Assembly: GCF_018131105.1 (NCBI RefSeq)
Contig: NZ_JAFCJI010000001.1
Span: 558,001 to 622,000, forward strand
Reading direction: 5' to 3'
From: Bradyrhizobium manausense
Lineage (GTDB): Bacteria > Pseudomonadota > Alphaproteobacteria > Rhizobiales > Xanthobacteraceae
DNA length: 64,000 nt
The notes under the pieces are model-generated. The model did no database searches, was not told the origin of the DNA, and saw only the letters and a program-made list of their open reading frames with translations. The first letter of the stretch is position 1, and each line of letters starts with the position of its first letter. Position numbers and translations under genes: made by a program. Positions 1 through 8,278 of the stretch are shown piece by piece.

Positions 1-206
1 CGATGGCGATGATCGACGCCTATTCGGCGGCGATCAAGGCTCACGACGGAGAGAGCTATGATCCCGGCAAGTTTCGCCCCGAGGTATTCGAGGCGGCCAG
101 CAAGACGGTCAAGCGCGTGCTGACGGATTTGATCAGAGATCCGAAAGGGGCCTGCGCCGACTATGGCGATGCCAGTGTCGATCGCGGCCTGCTGAGGCGA
201 TACTGA
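1..206 (+). CDS. C-terminal fragment of an unrecognised protein
   Basis: An open frame runs in from the left edge and stops with TGA at 204-206. An ATG at 3-5 is in frame, but nothing upstream can be seen, so this is most likely the last 67 or so residues of a longer protein. The segment is mainly charged and helical, with a D-P-G-K-F-R-P stretch. It has a loose resemblance to the C-terminal helices of class II aldolases, which is too weak for a call. The next gene faces it tail to tail. Confidence 0.5.
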   Translation, partial: MAMIDAYSAAIKAHDGESYDPGKFRPEVFEAASKTVKRVLTDLIRDPKGACADYGDASVDRGLLRRY

Positions 207-238
207 CCGGCTTCGGGGCGCACGTCATCCAGATCCGC

Positions 239-1216
239 CTATAGACCGCGCCGGAGGTTCTCGGCAGCGCGCCTGAGGACCTCATGGAGCCATTCGTGCG
301 AAGGATCGCCCTCGACGCGCTCGTGCCATAGCAGCCGCACCTCCAGCGGATTCGCGGAGTAAGGAAGCTCGTGCGTCGCAATCGGATAGTTTTGTTCCAG
401 TACTTTCGCGAGCGGACGCGGGACGATGGCCGCAAGTTCGGAATCCTGAAGCAGCCCGGGGACGGCCAGAAAATGCGGCAATGACACCGCCATCCTCGGC
501 GGCCGGTCGCTCTCGCCGAGCGCCCGTTCCAGCGCATCGCGGTCGTACATTTCCGAGCGTCGCGCCAGGCCCCGCTCCGAAATGAAGCCGCCGATCGCCC
601 CCTCCTGTTCTCCACCGAAGGAGACGACCACCAGCGGCAGCCGCGCCAGCATCGCCTTGTCCAGCCTGCCCAGCTTGCGCTTCCTGCTGACGATCAGCAC
701 GTCGTCATATTCGAACAGCAGCGACGTGCGGAAACGGCTCGGCGGCAGCGAGAAGACGCCGATCGCCACGTCAATGCGGCCGAGGTCGATCTGCTCCGCA
801 AGGTCGATCCGGGTGACTGGCTTGATGGCCAGGTCGATGTGGGGCGCCTCGCGCCGGAAGATCTTCAGCAACGGCGAGGCCAGCACCATGGTGGTGAAGT
901 CGTTGGCGGCCAGCGTGAACTGCTTGGTCGAAGTCGCAGGCGCAAAGGTCGGCAGTTCGACGGCAGCCTCGAGCGCGCGCAGCGCTTCGCGAACTTGAGG
1001 AGCCATCGTCAGGGCACGCGCCGTCGGTTGCATACCTGCGGCGGTGCGCACGAACAGTTCGTCTTCCAGCATCTCCCGAAGCCGGGCGAGCGAGTGGCTC
1101 ACGGCGGACTGGCTGAGCGCGACCTTCTGGCTGGCGCGCAATACGCTCCGTTCCTCCATCACGGCGTCGAACACCTTGAGCAGGTTCAGGTCCAGGGTCT
1201 TGAATGAAACCGACAC
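239..1216 (-). CDS. LysR-family transcriptional regulator
   Basis: This is a LysR-type regulator of about 325 residues. The N-terminal winged helix-turn-helix is clear (LDLNLLKVFDAVMEE, then the SQSAVSHSLARLRE recognition helix and the F-V-R turn), and a periplasmic-binding-like effector domain follows. The chosen start is a GTG at 1216, which places the first helix at the usual distance. An ATG at 1252 would add 12 residues, and neither start has a good Shine-Dalgarno. It is divergent from the solute-binding protein/nitroreductase/DUF4863 genes, the usual layout for a LysR regulator and its target. In the characterised Pseudomonas pnb system a LysR protein (PnbR) controls the nitroreductase and lyase, so the same role is inferred here. 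No convincing T-N11-A box was identified in the 217-base divergent gap. Confidence 0.88.
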   Translation of the reverse strand: MSVSFKTLDLNLLKVFDAVMEERSVLRASQKVALSQSAVSHSLARLREMLEDELFVRTAAGMQPTARALTMAPQVREALRALEAAVELPTFAPATSTKQFTLAANDFTTMVLASPLLKIFRREAPHIDLAIKPVTRIDLAEQIDLGRIDVAIGVFSLPPSRFRTSLLFEYDDVLIVSRKRKLGRLDKAMLARLPLVVVSFGGEQEGAIGGFISERGLARRSEMYDRDALERALGESDRPPRMAVSLPHFLAVPGLLQDSELAAIVPRPLAKVLEQNYPIATHELPYSANPLEVRLLWHERVEGDPSHEWLHEVLRRAAENLRRGL

Positions 1217-1433
1217 GATGAGGATCCAGCTGTTGGTGACGGCATGCAGCAACGGAAATCATTAAAGCCGGGAACGCCGCAGATGCAACTGGCACAAGGC
1301 ATCGAACCAGGCTCCAGCGCTGCGCCCGGTGCAAACTGAAGGCGGTTCAAGATCACCCTGCAACAGTTTCACTTCCGCAAGCGAGCAATCCCGGCATTAT
1401 CCAATGGCCGTGTGTGCGGAGGAGCTGGCGATC

Positions 1434-2654
1434 ATGAAGTCGATGGCGACGATGGGGAAGGGCAAGACGGTCGTTGCGATGCTGGCATCGGTGATGCTGG
1501 CGACCGGGGCGACTGCCGGGGAGGGGCCGGTCAAGCTCGGGGTGCTGACCGACATGTCCTCGCTTTATGCGGACAATGGCGGGCAAGGGTCGGTTGTCGC
1601 GGCGCAAATGGCCGTCGATGATTTCGGGGGCAAGGTTTTGGGACGCCCTGTCCAGATCGTTGCCGGCGATCACCAGAACAAGCCTGACGTGGGATCGGTG
1701 ATCGCACGGCGATGGATCGAGAACGAAGGCGTGGAGGCTATTCTCGACGTTCCCAATTCCGCTGTCGCGCTCGCCGTGCAAGGCATTACCCGTGACAAGA
1801 AGAAGGTGTTTCTCGCCACCGGTGCCGCGACCTCGCGCCTGACCGGCGACGAATGTTCGATGACCGGCATCCACTGGACCTACGATACCTATGCCTTGTC
1901 GCAGGGCACAACCAAGGCCATCGCGCGCCTTGGTGCAAAGAGCTGGTTCTTCCTCTCCGCGGACTATTCGCTCGGCGCCCAGCTCGAAGCCGATAGCCGC
2001 AAGGTCATCGACGCGACCGGCGGCAAGGTCGTGGGCGCCGTCAAGCATCCGATCAATACGGCGGATTTCTCCTCCTTCCTGCTGCAAGCGCAGGCCTCGA
2101 AAGCGGATGTGATCGCGCTCGCCGACGCTGGCGGTGATTTCATCAACGTCGTGAAGCAGGCCGGCGAGTTCGGCGTCACGCGCGAGCAGAAGCTTGCCGG
2201 CCTCATTGTCTTCATCGCCGACATTCACAGTCTGGGATTGCAGAGTGCGCAGGGCCTGATGCTCAGCTCGGCATTCTATTGGGATCTGAACGACGCCACG
2301 CGCGCCTGGTCGAAGCGCTTCATCGAGAAGACACAGAAGGTGCCGACCATGATTCACGCCGGCACCTACGGGGCGGTGATGCACTATCTCAAAGCGGTCG
2401 AGGCGGCGGGCACGCTGGATGGGCCTGCCGTCGCCGCCAAGATGCGCGACATGCCCGTGAACGACTTCATGACCAAGAATGGACGGATCCGCCCGGACGG
2501 CAGATTGGTCCGCGACATGTATCTGTTCCGGGTCAAGTCCCCGCAGGAGTCGAAGTACAAGTTCGACTATTACGAGCTGCTCGCGACCATTCCCGGTGAA
2601 GAGGCCTTCAGACCGATGGAGGATGGCGGATGTCCGCTCCTGAAGAAGTCGTGA
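1434..2654 (+). CDS. ABC transporter substrate-binding protein, branched-chain amino acid type
   Basis: This is a periplasmic type I solute-binding protein of the LivJ/urea/amide class, 406 residues. It opens with a basic and hydrophobic signal peptide ending near A-T-A-G-E, then the typical KLGVLTDMSS strand and the A-A-Q-M-A-V-D-D-F helix. The ATG at 1434 is preceded by GGAGGAG at a usable distance, so it is preferred over an upstream TTG at 1329. No permease or ATPase gene is next to it, so it must share a transporter elsewhere or act as a sensor. It overlaps the next gene by 25 bases, which suggests cotranscription with the nitroreductase and an uptake role for the same aromatic acid. That substrate is inferred from context only. 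Confidence 0.88.
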   Translation: MKSMATMGKGKTVVAMLASVMLATGATAGEGPVKLGVLTDMSSLYADNGGQGSVVAAQMAVDDFGGKVLGRPVQIVAGDHQNKPDVGSVIARRWIENEGVEAILDVPNSAVALAVQGITRDKKKVFLATGAATSRLTGDECSMTGIHWTYDTYALSQGTTKAIARLGAKSWFFLSADYSLGAQLEADSRKVIDATGGKVVGAVKHPINTADFSSFLLQAQASKADVIALADAGGDFINVVKQAGEFGVTREQKLAGLIVFIADIHSLGLQSAQGLMLSSAFYWDLNDATRAWSKRFIEKTQKVPTMIHAGTYGAVMHYLKAVEAAGTLDGPAVAAKMRDMPVNDFMTKNGRIRPDGRLVRDMYLFRVKSPQESKYKFDYYELLATIPGEEAFRPMEDGGCPLLKKS

Positions 2655-3361
2655 CAGGCGGGATTGAGGCATGTGTCGCGGGAGGCCCCATCGATGCGAT
2701 CCTGGCCGGCCGGTTCGCATGCCGCGAATTCCGCGAGGCACCTGTCGCTCGACGGACGATCGAAGAGATCCTCCATGTCGCGCGGTTCGCGCCCAGCGGC
2801 GCGAACATTCAGCCGTGGCGCGTCTACGTACTGATGGGAGCGGTCAAGGACACGGTCTCGGCGGCGCTGCTGGAGGCCCACAACACCTCTCGCAACGATC
2901 ATGCGTCAGAATACAAATACTATGCCAGCGATTTGCCCGATCCGTATCTCGCGCGTCGGCAGGAATTCGGGCGGTTGTTCTACGGCTCACTCGGAATTCA
3001 TCAGGCCGATTCCGAAGCCAGGAGCAGGCAGACCGCGAAGAACTACACATTCTTCGGCGCGCCCGTGGGATTGATCGTGACCATCGACCGTCGCCTGGAA
3101 GTCGGAAGCTGGCTCGATCTCGGAATGTTCGTGCAGAACGTGATGCTCGCAGCGGCGGGGCGCGGCCTTCAATCCTGTCCGCAGGAGACGTTTGCAAAAT
3201 ACCACCGCATCTTGCGACCGCTGCTTTCGATTCCGGCCGAGCAGATGGTCGTGTGCGGTGTCTCGGTCGGCAAGGCCATGGTCGACGGGCAGCAAAGGTT
3301 GATGCCGCGGGCGGATATCAATGAGTTCGCGACGTTCCTTGGCTTCGATGGACAAAACTGA
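2630..3361 (+). CDS. Nitroreductase family flavoprotein, candidate nitrobenzoate reductase
   Basis: This is a 243-residue FMN-dependent nitroreductase. The family signature A-P-S-G-A-N-I-Q-P-W at about residues 54-63 is intact, with the N-terminal R-F-A-C-R-x-F arginines that hold the FMN phosphate. A GGAGG sits just before the ATG, inside the end of the preceding gene. The next gene, 18 bases downstream, belongs to the family of 4-hydroxylaminobenzoate lyase (PnbB). In the known 4-nitrobenzoate route PnbA reduces the nitro group to hydroxylamine with NAD(P)H and PnbB then releases ammonium to give protocatechuate. The pairing argues for a PnbA-like role, though the exact nitroaromatic is unknown. 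Confidence 0.85.
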   Translation: MSAPEEVVTGGIEACVAGGPIDAILAGRFACREFREAPVARRTIEEILHVARFAPSGANIQPWRVYVLMGAVKDTVSAALLEAHNTSRNDHASEYKYYASDLPDPYLARRQEFGRLFYGSLGIHQADSEARSRQTAKNYTFFGAPVGLIVTIDRRLEVGSWLDLGMFVQNVMLAAAGRGLQSCPQETFAKYHRILRPLLSIPAEQMVVCGVSVGKAMVDGQQRLMPRADINEFATFLGFDGQN

Positions 3362-3379
3362 ATCGAAAAGGAGATTATC

Positions 3380-3919
3380 ATGGGAAGCAGGGAAGACCTG
3401 ATTCAGCGCAGCATTCCGTTTCTCCGGGAAGTGAAGGACATGACGCCCGGCGCCGAGATGGAGCGTTGGCTCAACGCGACATACGGCGAAAACAGCGGAC
3501 TCTATCGGGATCTCTCTCGCCTGATCAGGATCGGGATCGAGGAGGGATGGGCAGCAAACCAGGAGGTGGACGGTCCGAACTACCGGCGCAGCCGCATCCT
3601 GGAGCCGACGGCTGAAACGTTTCAGTTCAGCATCACCGCCGTGTACATGAACAGTGCGGATCCGCGCCGCTTTAAGGACGAGGACGATCACGACGTGTTG
3701 CGGGGACAGTATCACGGCCATCCCTACGGAGAGCTCAACCTGGTGGTGCCCTTGAACGCAGGTGCGGAGCTGAGGGGATTGCAGGGTTGGCAGGGCGCCG
3801 GCTGGACGGCGCCTGATCCGGGCAGCAGGCACTATCCCGAGGTCAGGGGCGGCGCGGTCATTGCATTGTTCTATCTGCCGGCCGGGCGCATCTCGTACGA
3901 CTTCAAGGCGCCGGCCTGA
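3380..3919 (+). CDS. pnbB: DUF4863 protein, 4-hydroxylaminobenzoate lyase type
   Basis: This is a 179-residue protein recognised as DUF4863 family, whose characterised member is the 4-hydroxylaminobenzoate lyase PnbB. It has a helical N-terminus, then a cupin-like beta region with H-G-H-P-Y-G-E-L-N and H-Y-P-E-V-R-G-G elements that may form the active site. AAGGAG lies 7 bases before the ATG. It follows the nitroreductase gene directly, so the pair would convert a nitrobenzoate to a catechol acid plus ammonium in the cytoplasm. The family call comes from memory of the sequence type and was not searched. Its last 17 bases overlap the tail of the convergent GntR gene. Confidence 0.72.
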   Translation: MGSREDLIQRSIPFLREVKDMTPGAEMERWLNATYGENSGLYRDLSRLIRIGIEEGWAANQEVDGPNYRRSRILEPTAETFQFSITAVYMNSADPRRFKDEDDHDVLRGQYHGHPYGELNLVVPLNAGAELRGLQGWQGAGWTAPDPGSRHYPEVRGGAVIALFYLPAGRISYDFKAPA

Positions 3920-4598
3920 TGATCTCGCCGTCGCCGATCCTTGCCAGATAATCCGCCTTGCTGAACTGCATGTGATCCACGCACAGCTGGGCCAGGGCCC
4001 AGCTGTCGCGACCCCGCAGCAGCTCGATCATCAGCTCGTGCTGGCGCCGCGATTGCGCCAGACCCTCACGGTCGGCGAGGTTCTTCGCGCGCATCGGCAG
4101 CGTCAGGCTCATGTAGTCCTGCAGCGAGCGCACCAGATAGGGATTGCCGCAGGCGGCGAACAGCGCGACGTGGAAGGCGTCGTTGGCCTCGTGAATGCCG
4201 CGGAGGTCGCGGACATCGGCCTTCGCGCAATAGTCGCGTTGCAGGGCGGTCAGCTCTTCGATCAGGCCCTGCGGCGCGGGCAGGGGGATCATCAGCGCCG
4301 CCTGCCGCGTCAACATCTCCCTGACTTCGTAGATCTGTCGTACCTCCTCGGCCGAGTAGAACCGAACGGTGGCGCCGACATTCCGCTCGCGGCGGACGAT
4401 GCCGCGGCGCTCCGCATCGACCAGCGCCTGCCGCACGAAATGACGCGAGGTGCCATAGCGTGACATCAGCGCGTCCTCGGTCAGGCGCGCGCCCGGCGCG
4501 AAGCGGCCGAAGATGATGTCCTCCTCCAGCCGCGCGACGACGTCATCAGGGTCGTCGCGCCTGATAGCCACGGCGTCTGCGGTGCGAATGTCGGACAT
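3903..4598 (-). CDS. GntR/FadR-type (FCD) transcriptional regulator
   Basis: This is a 231-residue GntR regulator. Its N-terminal winged helix has the usual G-A-R-L-T-E-D-A-L and S-R-H-F-V-R-Q-A-L elements and a G-I-V-R-R-E wing. The C-terminal helical FCD domain has regularly placed histidines (N-D-A-F-H, R-R-Q-H-E, C-V-D-H-M) that in this family bind a metal and an acid ligand. It is divergent from the sugar-acid dehydratase/TRAP operon. The shared 171-base gap holds two mirrored ATTG-N-CAAT sites that overlap both putative -35 elements, so it probably represses both that operon and itself until a sugar acid or derived keto acid binds. Confidence 0.9.
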   Translation of the reverse strand: MSDIRTADAVAIRRDDPDDVVARLEEDIIFGRFAPGARLTEDALMSRYGTSRHFVRQALVDAERRGIVRRERNVGATVRFYSAEEVRQIYEVREMLTRQAALMIPLPAPQGLIEELTALQRDYCAKADVRDLRGIHEANDAFHVALFAACGNPYLVRSLQDYMSLTLPMRAKNLADREGLAQSRRQHELMIELLRGRDSWALAQLCVDHMQFSKADYLARIGDGEIIRPAP

Positions 4599-4650
4599 GC
4601 CCTCAGCCTCCGGCCGCTGCCGGTCCGTCTTGTGGAGCAGGGAGAGGCCG

Positions 4651-4727
4651 GATTGTCAATAATTTGTGCCTTGGGACCGGTCTGAGGTTAGAAAGTGCGA
4701 CGATCCGGCCCAATCTTATTGACAATC
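4651..4727. promoter_or_regulatory. Mirrored operator pair with two divergent -35 elements
   Basis: GATTGTCAATAA at 4651-4662 and its exact reverse complement TTATTGACAATC at 4716-4727 form a perfect 12-base inverted repeat with a 53-base loop. Each arm contains a near-palindromic ATTG-N-CAAT core, with centres at 4656 and 4722, 66 bases apart. Each arm also contains TTGACA, a consensus -35 hexamer, one facing the GntR gene and one facing the dehydratase gene. The -10 hexamers are weak; TAGCAC at 4741-4746 is the best on the plus strand. This looks like a repressor-controlled divergent promoter bound by the GntR protein. Confidence 0.7.
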
Positions 4728-4769
4728 AGGGGGCTGGCTGTAGCACAATGGCAAGCAAGAAGGAGCGTT

Positions 4770-6491
4770 ATGATGACGAGTGGTTTGCGCAAGGGTCTGA
4801 CGAGCTATGGCGATGCCGGCTTCTCGCTGTTCCTGCGCAAGGCGTTCATCAAGGCCATGGGCTATTCCGACGACGCGCTGGAGCGTCCGATCGTCGGCAT
4901 CACCAACACCTATAGCGATTACAATCCCTGCCACGGCAACGTCCCTGACATCATCGAGGCCGCCAAGCGCGGCGTGATGCTGTCGGGCGCGATGCCCTTC
5001 GTGTTCCCGACCATCTCGATCGCCGAGAGCTTCGCGCATCCGACCTCGATGTATCTGCGCAATCTGATGGCGATGGACACCGAGGAGATGATCCGGGCCC
5101 AGCCGATGGATTCGGTGATCGTGATCGGCGGCTGCGACAAGACGCTGCCGGCGCAGGTGATGGCCGCGATCAGCGCCGACCTGCCGACGGTCGTCATTCC
5201 CGTCGGTCCGATGGTGGTCGGCCATCACAAGGGTGAGGTGCTCGGCGCCTGCACGGATTGCCGTCGTCTCTGGGGCAAGTATCGCGCCGGCGAGATCGAC
5301 GACGTCGAGATCGAGGCGGTCAATGGCCGCCTCGCGCCGTCGGTCGGCACCTGCATGGTCATGGGCACGGCCTCGACCATGGCCTGCATGATCGAAGCCA
5401 TGGGCCTGTCGCTGCCGATGAGCGCGACCATCCCGGCGCCGCATGCCGAGCGTTTCCGCCTTGCCGAGGCGAGCGGCCGGGTGGCCGCCGAGATGGCCAA
5501 GACCAAGGGGCCGAAGCCGAGCGAGTTCCTGACGCCGGCATCCTTCAAGAATGCGCAAGTCGTGCTGCAGGCGATCGGCGGCTCCACCAACGGCCTGATC
5601 CACCTGACGGCGATGGCGCATCGCTCGCCGCACCGGCTCGATCTCGAGGTGTTCGACCAGATCGGCCGCGAGGTGCCGGTGCTGGTCGATCTCAAGCCGT
5701 CCGGCGAGCACTACATGGAGCATTTCCATCACGCCGGCGGCGTGCCGAAGCTGCTGGCACAGCTCGGCGATCTCGTCGATCTCGATGCGAAGACGATCTC
5801 GGGCCAGACACTGCGCGATGTTGTCGCGAACGCAGAGGACGTGCCCGGCCAGGACGCGATCCGCTCGCGCGACAATCCGATCAAGAAGGAAGGCGGCCTC
5901 GCCGTGCTGCACGGCAACCTCGCGCCGCGCGGCGCGGTCATCAAGCAATCCGCGGCGAGCCCGAAGCTGTTGAAGCACACAGGGCGCGCGGTGGTGTTCG
6001 AATCCGTCGAGGACATGACCTTGCGGGTCGACGATCCCGAGCTCGACGTGAACTCCGACGACGTGCTGGTGCTGCGCAATGCGGGTCCGAAGGGTGCGCC
6101 CGGCATGCCCGAGGCCGGCTATCTGCCGATCCCGAAGAAGCTCGCGCGCGGCGGCACCAAGGACATGGTGCGCATTTCGGATGCGCGCATGAGCGGCACC
6201 GCGTTCGGCACGATCGTGTTGCACATCACGCCGGAATCCGCGGTCGGCGGGCCGCTGGCACTGGTGAAGAATGGCGATATGATCAGCCTCGATGTGGCCA
6301 AGCGCAGCATCGAACTGTTGGTGGATGCGGCCGAGCTGGAGCGCCGGCGCGCCGCCCTGAAGCCGACTGCTGCGCCCGATGAAGCTCGGCGTGGCTATGC
6401 CTGGCTGTTCAACGAGACCATCATGCAGGCCGACGAGGGCTGCGACTTCGACTTTATGCAGAGGACTGGGAAGAAGACTGAAAAGGGCTGA
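4770..6491 (+). CDS. IlvD/Edd-family dehydratase, probable sugar-acid dehydratase
   Basis: This is a 573-residue member of the IlvD/Edd family, which removes water from dihydroxy acids or aldonic acids to give 2-keto-3-deoxy acids. Three cluster-ligand cysteines are visible: C54 in N-P-C-H-G-N, C122 in G-G-C-D-K-T and C195 in G-T-C-M-V-M-G-T. This spacing is typical of the [2Fe-2S] pentonate/aldonate dehydratase branch. The S-D-A-R-M-S-G-T-A-F-G-T segment near 480 carries the expected catalytic serine. The start at 4770 has AAGGAG 5 bases upstream; ATG at 4773 is equally possible. The TRAP transporter downstream and the FCD regulator upstream favour a sugar acid over a role in branched-chain amino acid synthesis. 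Confidence 0.88.
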   Translation: MMTSGLRKGLTSYGDAGFSLFLRKAFIKAMGYSDDALERPIVGITNTYSDYNPCHGNVPDIIEAAKRGVMLSGAMPFVFPTISIAESFAHPTSMYLRNLMAMDTEEMIRAQPMDSVIVIGGCDKTLPAQVMAAISADLPTVVIPVGPMVVGHHKGEVLGACTDCRRLWGKYRAGEIDDVEIEAVNGRLAPSVGTCMVMGTASTMACMIEAMGLSLPMSATIPAPHAERFRLAEASGRVAAEMAKTKGPKPSEFLTPASFKNAQVVLQAIGGSTNGLIHLTAMAHRSPHRLDLEVFDQIGREVPVLVDLKPSGEHYMEHFHHAGGVPKLLAQLGDLVDLDAKTISGQTLRDVVANAEDVPGQDAIRSRDNPIKKEGGLAVLHGNLAPRGAVIKQSAASPKLLKHTGRAVVFESVEDMTLRVDDPELDVNSDDVLVLRNAGPKGAPGMPEAGYLPIPKKLARGGTKDMVRISDARMSGTAFGTIVLHITPESAVGGPLALVKNGDMISLDVAKRSIELLVDAAELERRRAALKPTAAPDEARRGYAWLFNETIMQADEGCDFDFMQRTGKKTEKG

Positions 6492-6553
6492 CAACCACTC
6501 GAACGAGCGCCCAGACCGCTGAAAGCGGCGGGCGATAAACACAGGGGGAGACG

Positions 6554-7549
6554 ATGATTGCACGATCCATGCGTGGGTTGGTGGCTACGGCCGCCATGCT
6601 GTTCGTCACGGCCGCGGGAGCGCAGGAGGTGAAGCACTATCGCTTCGCCTATGACCAGCCCCGCAACACCGGCTACTCCATCGCCGGCGACCTCTTTGCC
6701 GACAAGCTCAAGGAATTGAGCAAAGGCACCATGATCATCGACCAGTATCCGGGCGCGCAACTCGGGCAGGAGCCGCAGGTGCTTCAGCTCGTGAAGTCCG
6801 GCGACGTCGAATTCACCATCGTCTCATCGGCCAACACCGCGACGATTTCGCCGCAGGCGGGCGTGATGTCGCTGCACTATCTGTTCCGCGACGAACAGCA
6901 TGTGGTGAAAGGCCTTGCGGACCCGAAGGTGTTCGAGGCGCTCAAGGCCATGATGGAGGAGACCACGCAGGGTCTGCACCTGATCGGCACCGGCTCGCAG
7001 GGCGTGCGCCACATGTACTCCAAGAAGGAGATTCACAATGTCGGTGACATCAAGGGCCTGAAGGTTCGCGTACAGGCGACCGCGACCGAGGACCTGATGT
7101 TCCCGGCCTATGGCGCCCAGACCGTGCACATGCCGTTCGGCAGCGTCTACACGAGCTTGCAGACCGGCGTGGTCGACATCGCCGAGAACAGCATCAACGT
7201 CTATCTCGTGAACAAGCACTATGAGGTCGCGCCGGTGCTGAACATTACCGAGCACGAGGCCAACAACGCGCTGGTGTTCGTTTCCGACAAGCTCTGGCAG
7301 AGCCTGTCGGCCGAGCAGAAGGGCTGGGTGCTGGCCGCGGCGAACGAGATCAGCACCAAGGAGCCGGCGAAGGCGTTCGACCTCGAGCGCAGCGCCGCCG
7401 AGAAGCTGAAGAAGCTGGGCGTCAAGATCGTCGACAACGTCGACAAGAAGAGCTTCACGGCGATCGCCGATCCCTATCTCGACAAGCTCGCCAAGGAGCT
7501 CGGCCCGCATGCCGAGAAGGTCAAGGACCTGATTCGGTCGGTTAAGTAG
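6554..7549 (+). CDS. dctP: TRAP transporter solute-binding protein (DctP family)
   Basis: This is a periplasmic TRAP-type binding protein of 331 residues. A signal peptide (basic start, hydrophobic core, A-A-G-A-Q cleavage region near residue 24) is followed by typical DctP elements, including the K-V-R-V-Q-A arginine region and the G-V-V-D-I-A-E-N-S segment that contacts the carboxylate. GGGGGAG stands before the ATG. It lies 62 bases after the dehydratase and would bind the sugar acid or related carboxylate that the dehydratase uses. A palindromic repeat separates it from the membrane subunits, which may help make the binding protein in excess. Confidence 0.92.
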   Translation: MIARSMRGLVATAAMLFVTAAGAQEVKHYRFAYDQPRNTGYSIAGDLFADKLKELSKGTMIIDQYPGAQLGQEPQVLQLVKSGDVEFTIVSSANTATISPQAGVMSLHYLFRDEQHVVKGLADPKVFEALKAMMEETTQGLHLIGTGSQGVRHMYSKKEIHNVGDIKGLKVRVQATATEDLMFPAYGAQTVHMPFGSVYTSLQTGVVDIAENSINVYLVNKHYEVAPVLNITEHEANNALVFVSDKLWQSLSAEQKGWVLAAANEISTKEPAKAFDLERSAAEKLKKLGVKIVDNVDKKSFTAIADPYLDKLAKELGPHAEKVKDLIRSVK

Positions 7550-7572
7550 TCGCGGTCCTCGTCACCTCCACG

Positions 7573-7692
7573 CGTCGTCCCGGCGAAAGCCGGGACCCAT
7601 ACTCCGCGGCGGTGCGTGGGGCACGGTGGCTGTCAGATCGCTTCATCATAACGGCCTGGGACAATGGGTCCCGGCCTTCGCCGGGACGACGG
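7573..7692. repeat. Palindromic intergenic element between dctP and dctQ
   Basis: This is a 120-base element with long complementary arms. The left arm, 7573-7600, contains GTCCCGGC-GAAA-GCCGGGAC, and the right arm, about 7664-7691, is close to its reverse complement and contains GTCCCGGC-CTTC-GCCGGGAC. Each arm can fold by itself and the two can pair with each other. It sits inside an operon and ends 8 bases before dctQ, so its right edge supplies the run of G that must serve as the dctQ ribosome binding site. Confidence 0.85.
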
Positions 7693-7699
7693 GGGATAA

Positions 7700-8278
7700 A
7701 TGTCCATCGCCGATAAACTGGTCCTGACGCGCCAGCGCCACCTCAAATGGCGCTGGCTCGACTGGCTCGAACTCGCGCTCATGATCCTGTGCGGCGTGCT
7801 GTGCTTCGGCTTCTCGCTGTCGGTGACCGCCGACATCATCACCCGCACCATCGGCCATCCCTGGCTGTGGCTCCAGGAGGTCACTTCGACGCTGTTCATC
7901 TACGCGATCTTCATCGGAACGGCGGCTGCGACAAGGCGCAACGATCATCTCTATCTCACGGCGATTTCGGAGGCGATGCACGGCACGCCCAGGATCATCG
8001 TCGAGGTCATCATCCGCGTCGTCGTGCTTGGCGTCGCCTTTTGCCTGATCTGGTACGGCTACCAGAATTACCTGCGCGGCTTCGGCAGCTTCCGCCTGCC
8101 GTCGGGCACGCCGATTGCCTCGCTCTACGCGATCATTCCGCTCTCCGGCATCCTGGTCGGCCTGTTCACCATCGAGCAGCTCGTCAATGGCCTGCGCAAC
8201 GGCTTCGACCATCCGGAGCCGCCGGACGAGGATGCCGCAGCCGTCGTGACCGAGACGCAGGTGAGGGCGCAGCCGTGA
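7700..8278 (+). CDS. dctQ: TRAP transporter small permease (DctQ family)
   Basis: This is a 192-residue small membrane subunit of a TRAP transporter. Four hydrophobic segments are evident (about residues 23-45, 55-75, 95-120 and 135-155), with the W-L-W-L-Q-E and F-I-Y-A-I-F-I-G-T-A-A-A-T-R-R family elements. The ATG at 7700 follows the palindromic repeat, and GGGGG at its edge is the only ribosome-binding candidate. The stop codon overlaps the GTG start of the large permease (GTGA), so translation is probably coupled. Confidence 0.9.
   Translation: MSIADKLVLTRQRHLKWRWLDWLELALMILCGVLCFGFSLSVTADIITRTIGHPWLWLQEVTSTLFIYAIFIGTAAATRRNDHLYLTAISEAMHGTPRIIVEVIIRVVVLGVAFCLIWYGYQNYLRGFGSFRLPSGTPIASLYAIIPLSGILVGLFTIEQLVNGLRNGFDHPEPPDEDAAAVVTETQVRAQP

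Noticed and set aside
1280..1320. Possible sigma-54 promoter (TGGCAC at about 1291) before the solute-binding protein
   Set aside because: The -12 GC dinucleotide is not at the required distance, and no enhancer-binding activator is encoded nearby.
4770..6491. Housekeeping ilvD for branched-chain amino acid synthesis
   Set aside because: The three-cysteine pattern, the GntR/FCD regulator and the linked TRAP transporter point to a catabolic sugar-acid dehydratase.
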